From assembly GCA_903863935.1 (NCBI GenBank), contig CAIPDV010000026.1, forward strand, positions 1 to 64,000: DNA of 64,000 nt, written 5' to 3'. The notes beneath the pieces were generated by a model that saw nothing but the letters and a program-made list of their open reading frames with translations, ran no database searches and was not told where the DNA came from. The translations under genes were made by a program, and so were the position numbers. Below are positions 60,017 through 64,000 of the stretch, in pieces; position 1 is the first letter of the stretch, and each line of letters opens with the position of its first letter. The DNA is from an uncultured Bacteroidota bacterium. Lineage in GTDB: Bacteria; Bacteroidota; Bacteroidia; JABEUT01.

Positions 60017-61012
60017 GTGTATAATAAAAAATTCCATTCCGGCGATCTGAGCCAATATTCGTTTGCAATTACAGGTGGTGCCGGATTTATTGGTTCTCAC
60101 CTGCTGGAATATTTGCTTTCTCATAAAGCAGGAAGGATCGTTGTCCTTGATGATCTTTCTTCGGGTTCGCTTGAAAATCTTAAGCAAGCTGAAAACTACA
60201 AAGGTTTTGAATTTGTTAATGGCAGTATTTGCGATTTAACAGTTTGCGAAAAAGCATTGACAGGTGTTGATTTTGTAATGCACCAGGCAGCTTTATGTTC
60301 AGTTCCACGTTCACTTGCTAACCCTGTTGCTACCAATGAAGTGAATGTTTCCGGATTCTTGAATGTACTTATGGCCGCTAAGAAAAACGGAGTGAAAAGA
60401 ATGGTGTATGCCAGTTCTTCCTCTGTTTATGGTGACAGTAAAATACTGCCCAAAAGCGAAACTAATCCGGTATCTCCGCTTTCGCCTTATGCGGTTTCAA
60501 AGTATACCAATGAATTATATGCATCGGTTTTTGCGCGCAACTTCGGAATGAATTTAATCGGGTTGCGTTACTTTAATATTTTCGGTCCGCGCCAAAGTCC
60601 GGGTGGCCCTTATGCGGCGGCAATACCGCTTTTTGTATCAGCCTTGCTCGATAAAAGAGCTCCTATAATTTTTGGTGATGGTGAGCAGACCCGCGATTTT
60701 ACGTTTGTTGAAAACGTGGTACAGGCCAATATTAGGGCCCTGTTTGCACCAGCCGAAGCAAATGGAAACGTATTTAACATTGCTTGCGGAGAACAGACCA
60801 GCATCAGTCAATTATTCAAATTACTTGCTGCCAGCGCAGATTCAACTCTGGCACCGGAATACAAACCATACAGGGCAGGCGATGTGAAAGATTCAATAGC
60901 TGATATCAGCAAAGCAAAGACTTTATTAGGATATGAACCGGAAGTAAATTTCGGAATTGGAATAGAGACTACGTGGAAATGGTTTAAAGAAAATTACAAT
61001 ACCCCAAAGTAA
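60017..61012 (+). CDS. NAD-dependent nucleotide-sugar epimerase, GTG start
   Basis: 331 residues from GTG 60017, chosen because it follows the previous stop by 4 nt; a TTG at 59969 would overlap that gene by 44 nt. Extended SDR fold: TGGAGFIGSHLLEYLL (NAD binding), VVLDDLSSGSLENL, catalytic SSSSVYGD and SPYAVSKYTNEL (YxxxK). The run SVPRSLANPVATNEVNVSGF and the product region RYFNIFGPRQSPGGPYAAAIP (in part) resemble UDP-N-acetylglucosamine 4-epimerases (WbpP-like). It should make a sugar precursor for surface polysaccharide and pairs with the CpsB-like gene after it. Confidence 0.87.
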   Translation: MYNKKFHSGDLSQYSFAITGGAGFIGSHLLEYLLSHKAGRIVVLDDLSSGSLENLKQAENYKGFEFVNGSICDLTVCEKALTGVDFVMHQAALCSVPRSLANPVATNEVNVSGFLNVLMAAKKNGVKRMVYASSSSVYGDSKILPKSETNPVSPLSPYAVSKYTNELYASVFARNFGMNLIGLRYFNIFGPRQSPGGPYAAAIPLFVSALLDKRAPIIFGDGEQTRDFTFVENVVQANIRALFAPAEANGNVFNIACGEQTSISQLFKLLAASADSTLAPEYKPYRAGDVKDSIADISKAKTLLGYEPEVNFGIGIETTWKWFKENYNTPK

Positions 61013-61753
61013 ATGGCGTTTTTCGGAATGTTTAAAAAGGCTCCTTTGCCTGAAGCGGATCTATCGGTTGTGAAAGTGGATATGCATTCCCATTTTATTC
61101 CCGGAATTGATGACGGCGCAAAAAATACAGCCGATTCGCTGGAAATGCTTGCCGAAATGCGGGAATTGGGTTACACCAAAGTTATAACCACACCCCATAT
61201 AATGAGTGATGGATATAAGAACACCCCTGAAATAATTCTGAAAGGATTGGAACGGTTAAAGAAAGCCGTGAAAGAAGCCAATATTGATATTGAAGTGGAA
61301 GCTGCCGCAGAATATTATTTCGATTATGAATTTGAGAAAAGTATTGCCCAAAAAAATAAACTGACTTTTGGTGATAAATATTTATTGTGGGAATTATCGT
61401 TCATGAATCAACCGGAAAATATCAACGAAGTTATTTTTGAAATGCTGATGAATGGCTACAAACCCGTTCTGGCGCACGTAGAAAGATACCCGTTCTGGCA
61501 TAAAGACTTTTCTAAATACGAAGACCTTGCAAGCAGGGGTGCTATCCTTCAGCTGAACTTGAATTCTATTCCGGGACAATACGGTGCAGCAACCAAAAAA
61601 GCAGCTGAACACCTTATTGATAATAACATGATAAGTTTCCTTGGTACCGATTGCCATAATATGGGGCACCTGGCAACTGTGAGAAAAGCACTTACCGAAC
61701 CTTATCTTCATAAGCTTTTGGCATCGGGCAAGTTGCTTAATGCAACGCTGTAA
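61013..61753 (+). CDS. CpsB/YwqE-like tyrosine phosphatase (PHP fold)
   Basis: 246 residues, starting at the base after the epimerase stop. PHP-type metal motifs: DMHSHFIPGIDDGA, TTPHIMSDGY, EYYFDYEFE, LAHVERYPFWH and FLGTDCHNMGHL. This family removes phosphate from tyrosine kinases that control capsule or exopolysaccharide export. Co-location with the epimerase supports a role in surface polysaccharide. Last gene of the lptC run. Confidence 0.9.
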   Translation: MAFFGMFKKAPLPEADLSVVKVDMHSHFIPGIDDGAKNTADSLEMLAEMRELGYTKVITTPHIMSDGYKNTPEIILKGLERLKKAVKEANIDIEVEAAAEYYFDYEFEKSIAQKNKLTFGDKYLLWELSFMNQPENINEVIFEMLMNGYKPVLAHVERYPFWHKDFSKYEDLASRGAILQLNLNSIPGQYGAATKKAAEHLIDNNMISFLGTDCHNMGHLATVRKALTEPYLHKLLASGKLLNATL

Positions 61754-61777
61754 TTTTATTGATATGTCAGTGCGATT

Positions 61778-61809
61778 ACCCTCGCCTCATAGGAGAGGGT
61801 AGGGTGAGG
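61778..61809. repeat. ACCCTC hairpin with AGGGTGAGG tail
   Basis: ACCCTC pairs with GAGGGT around an 11-nt loop, followed by AGGGTGAGG. Same plan as 55613-55638; it may also end transcription of the CpsB-like gene. Confidence 0.55.
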
Positions 61810-61811
61810 TC

Positions 61812-63236
61812 TTATTTTTCAATCACAACTTTCCCTTCCCCAATAATACTGCCATCTTCTTTCAAAACCCTGTAAAAATAAACCCCGTTAGGTTGATTGC
61901 TTAAGTCCATGACTTTGTCATTCTGAGAGGAACGAAGGATCTGTGTCAATACTTTTTGCCCCATCACATTATAAATTTCAATTGTACACTTTTCCCGTCC
62001 GAACGGTTCATCCGGGCGGGCATTAATATTTGATAATGATAAAGTGAAGAGGCCATTGGAAGGGTTGGGGAAAATAATGATTAGGCATTGATTTGATTTT
62101 GGTTCATTAACGGCAAGGGTAGAATTTGAATCAATTTTAAAAATAACTCCATGTCCATAAGCCCCACCTGCAGATGTCATTCCGAATAATATATTTCCTG
62201 AGAGAGTCAAAGTACCTCCAGGATTTGCCCCATCAGTGTTATTGAAATCAAACATGTCAGTGTAACTATTACCGTTAGTATCAATTGAGAAAACATTTCC
62301 ATACCCATAAGTATAACCAGCTGAATAAGTCATCCCATATAAAATTCCTTTAGAAAGCACTAACGACCCATATGGTCCTGCACCATTTGCCCAGTTAAAA
62401 TTCAATAAATTTTTATAGTTGCTACCATTCGTATCTATAGCGAAAACACAGCCATGGTCATATACCCCGCCGAGTGAGGTCATTCCATACAAAATATTCC
62501 CAGAAAGTCTTAAATCCCCAAAAGGAAGTGATCCCATTGTGCCACTAAATTCAAGTAAATCTTTATATTCAGCACCATTCGTATCGATTGAGAAAATATC
62601 ACCATTGCCAAAGTAATCCGAGGTCATCCCAAATAATTTATTTCCTGAAAGTGTTAAATCCCCATAAGGATAACTTCCATTTGAACCATTGAAATTAACC
62701 AAAACTCTGAAATCTTTACCATCCGTATCAATCCTGAAAACCGCACCATAATCATACGTTGGGCCACCTTCAGTAGTCATTCCGTACATTACATTACCTG
62801 AAATGAACAATGAACCTGTGGGACCCCAAGCAATTATCGGTTCAAAATCATATAAATCCTTAAAATTATTACCATCTGTATCTATAGAAAAAATATTACC
62901 ATCTCTATAGTAATTATGATTACCGCGATATGTCATTCCAAATAATTTACCTCTGTAAAGTGTTAACGAGCCATAGGGTTCCGCACCATTTGTATCATTA
63001 AAATTTAGAATAGTTTTATAACCGTTGCCATTTGTATCAATAGAAAAAATACTTCCATAGCCTAAACTCCCTCCAAGTGTTGTCATACCATACAGTTTAT
63101 TTCCAACTAATGTTAAACTGGGCATAACGAAATTTTTATTGTAAGCTGGATAATTGAAATTATACAGTACGGTATATTGTGCATTCCCAATTACAATCCA
63201 TAGGAAACCAAAAATTAAAAGAATAATTTTTCTCAT
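61812..63236 (-). CDS. T9SS-exported GloVer-repeat surface protein
   Basis: 474 residues; signal peptide ends VIGNAQ. About eight ~40-residue units with the core KLYGMTTLGG...YGSIFSIDTNG...LNFNDTNGA (GloVer repeats), probably a beta-propeller. The last ~85 residues are a type A T9SS sorting domain (IIFPNPSNGLFTLSL to IGEGKVVIEK). Two segments of this domain, ARPDEPFGREK and ILRSSQNDKVMDL, are encoded by dispersed palindromic repeat DNA (61994-62021 and 61915-61947). Binding target unknown; no catalytic residues found. Confidence 0.86.
   Translation of the reverse strand: MRKIILLIFGFLWIVIGNAQYTVLYNFNYPAYNKNFVMPSLTLVGNKLYGMTTLGGSLGYGSIFSIDTNGNGYKTILNFNDTNGAEPYGSLTLYRGKLFGMTYRGNHNYYRDGNIFSIDTDGNNFKDLYDFEPIIAWGPTGSLFISGNVMYGMTTEGGPTYDYGAVFRIDTDGKDFRVLVNFNGSNGSYPYGDLTLSGNKLFGMTSDYFGNGDIFSIDTNGAEYKDLLEFSGTMGSLPFGDLRLSGNILYGMTSLGGVYDHGCVFAIDTNGSNYKNLLNFNWANGAGPYGSLVLSKGILYGMTYSAGYTYGYGNVFSIDTNGNSYTDMFDFNNTDGANPGGTLTLSGNILFGMTSAGGAYGHGVIFKIDSNSTLAVNEPKSNQCLIIIFPNPSNGLFTLSLSNINARPDEPFGREKCTIEIYNVMGQKVLTQILRSSQNDKVMDLSNQPNGVYFYRVLKEDGSIIGEGKVVIEK
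61915..61947. repeat. REP-like element inside T9SS domain
   Basis: Reads GTCATTCTGAGAGGAACG-AAGGATCTGTGTC on the plus strand, a familiar style of bacterial REP repeat, and encodes TQILRSSQNDKV on the minus strand. Confidence 0.55.
61994..62021. repeat. Element B inside T9SS domain coding sequence
   Basis: 28 nt identical to 55558-55585, starting CCCGTCCGAACGG and ending CCGGGCGGGC. It lies in frame and encodes ARPDEPFGR on the minus strand. Confidence 0.85.
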
Positions 63237-63323
63237 ATAAATTCATATCTCTTACAAAAGTAGTTAAAAATCAATTCAAATCCACTAAAGTCATTGACTT
63301 TTCAAAAACGACATTCCATGAAG

Positions 63324-63331
63324 TATCTTTG
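63324..63331 (+). promoter_or_regulatory. Promoter -7 box TATCTTTG
   Basis: TAnnTTTG match 4 nt before the ATG of a 45-codon frame (63336-63473). Confidence 0.5.
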
Positions 63332-63335
63332 TTGT

Positions 63336-63473
63336 ATGAATCTGAAATTTCAAAAATCAAGTAACGAAAATTATAACAAAAATAAAAAAGTGGATAATAA
63401 TTTAAACAATGGCTGCCTGTTCCGGCCTGTTAATAACAGAAAAATGGAAAATAAAACTACTGAATATCAATGA
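63336..63473 (+). CDS. Possible 45-residue small protein
   Basis: The frame from ATG 63336 to TGA 63471-63473 encodes a polar, Asn/Lys-rich peptide (MNLKFQKSSNENYNKNKK at its start, then GCLFRPVNNRK). The strong promoter box 4 nt upstream supports transcription as a leaderless mRNA. The second half coincides with two CTGTT words, so it could also be accidental or an RNA gene. Low certainty. Confidence 0.3.
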   Translation: MNLKFQKSSNENYNKNKKVDNNLNNGCLFRPVNNRKMENKTTEYQ

Positions 63474-63494
63474 ATAATGATTTTAAAACCCCTT

Positions 63495-63553
63495 CTGTTT
63501 CCCTGTTATTTTCCGTGTTTTCTGCCTGTTCGGGTTTCTGTTATACACCTGTT
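63495..63553. repeat. Periodic CTGTT word array
   Basis: CTGTT at 63495, 63503, 63526, 63538 and 63549, with GTGTT at 63515: spacings 8, 12, 11, 12 and 11 nt with variable filler. Two more CTGTT lie upstream at 63417 and 63427. Confidence 0.65.
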
Positions 63554-63613
63554 AATCGCAAATTTAATTTTATAACGAAAATAAAAATGAGTATATGAAA
63601 ATATAATGTTCGC

Positions 63614-63693
63614 CATTGCGAGGCTCTGCGAAGCAATCTCTGGCTAATAGGATGTCCGAATTTAATGAGATTGCTTCGCAGAGCCTCGCAATG
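63614..63693. repeat. Two element A copies in perfect inverted orientation
   Basis: 63614-63640 and 63667-63693 are perfect 27-nt inverse complements (CATTGCGAGGCTCTGCGAAG... and GAGATTGCTTCGCAGAGCC...), separated by 26 nt. Transcribed, they would form a very stable hairpin. Confidence 0.85.
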
Positions 63694-63817
63694 ACGATGC
63701 AGAAGCATGGTTGGCAATACAGTTTCGGTTACATGATTTTTCTCATATATGCGTATGCATCAAATAACCAATGAATTATAAGTTGATAAGTTTTAGATTG
63801 GAATATGGTTTCTTTAC

Positions 63818-63825
63818 TAATTTTG
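63818..63825 (+). promoter_or_regulatory. mdh promoter -7 box TAATTTTG
   Basis: TAnnTTTG match 25 nt before the mdh start codon, with TTG at 63798-63800 as -33 element 17 nt upstream. Confidence 0.62.
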
Positions 63826-63850
63826 CCCCACTAAATAAAAACAAGAAAGT

Positions 63851-64000
63851 ATGAAAGTAACAGTAATAGGCGCAGGTAACGTAGGAGCAACCTGTGCTAA
63901 TGTAATTGCACAAAAAGACATCGTTAATAAAGTTGTGCTTCTCGACATTAAAGAAGGTGTTGCAGAAGGCAAGGCCCTTGATATCTGGGAAACCGCACCG
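63851..64000 (+). CDS. mdh: Malate dehydrogenase, N-terminal part
   Basis: The first 50 residues are in the window and the gene runs off the end. [20 protein letters not shown] holds the GxGxxG NAD-binding loop, and [20 protein letters not shown] has the Asp that selects NAD. This pattern is typical of the lactate/malate dehydrogenase family, malate type, of the citric acid cycle. Exact substrate would need the catalytic loop, which is outside the window. Confidence 0.88.
   Translation, partial: MKVTVIGAGNVGATCANVIAQKDIVNKVVLLDIKEGVAEGKALDIWETAP

Overview
The window is chromosomal DNA from a member of the Bacteroidota, probably an environmental Chitinophagales/Sphingobacteriales-like lineage. 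This rests on three secreted proteins with type A T9SS C-terminal sorting domains, a carboxypeptidase-regulatory/TonB receptor, DUF2480, the lptC-corC gene pair, and many copies of the Bacteroidota -7 promoter box TAnnTTTG, often only 4-20 nt before a start codon. The DNA is AT-rich. No rRNA, transposase, integrase or phage gene was seen.

Layout. 1-5.4 kb: a T9SS kelch/galactose-oxidase-like protein, a small membrane protein and a TonB receptor. 5.4-10.9 kb: an M1 peptidase followed by four tandem FKBP-type isomerase paralogs. 10.95-11.05 kb: a minus-strand SRP RNA. 11.4-23.6 kb: an LpxD-like acyltransferase, a TPR lipoprotein, a damaged SRPBCC/DoxX pair, an aldehyde dehydrogenase, an LpxL-like acyltransferase, a fatty acid desaturase, a T9SS beta-helix protein and a TPR-adenylate cyclase. 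23.6-27.4 kb: a conserved secreted protein and two tandem dnaB genes, one lacking its N-terminal domain. 28.8-31.7 kb: operon DUF2480-ribBA-holB. 31.9-34.6 kb: pepT and a two-gene nuclease pair, one member membrane-anchored. 34.6-40.6 kb: a complete sufA-B-C-D-S-E-MIP18 iron-sulfur operon. 40.9-49.5 kb: S53 peptidase, transglutaminase-like protein, YceI, S10 carboxypeptidase, an outer-membrane protein and coaX. 49.66 kb: tRNA-Phe. 50.4-55.5 kb: an SOS-like mutagenesis cassette (DnaE-type polymerase and DinB) divergent from an S24/XRE repressor, with two near-palindromic operators. 55.5-57.1 kb: gene-poor and repeat-rich, with remnants of a DNA methyltransferase and a PDDEXK nuclease. 57.1-61.8 kb: lptC, corC-like, folK, a small conserved protein, a nucleotide-sugar epimerase and a CpsB-like phosphatase. 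61.8-64 kb: a T9SS GloVer-repeat protein, a repeat-rich gap and the start of mdh.

Most unusual signals. (1) A family of short intergenic arrays made of exactly four 7-nt (once 8-nt) words. The word differs at each locus but the four-unit layout is kept, and at two loci a second inverted four-unit block follows. (2) Two arrays of a fixed 5-nt word recurring about every 11 nt. (3) Small palindromic elements, one nested inside another, and also found in frame inside the T9SS sorting-domain coding sequences of two genes. (4) A candidate two-gene nuclease (defence-like) module. Function for the repeat families is inference; their structure is read directly from the sequence.
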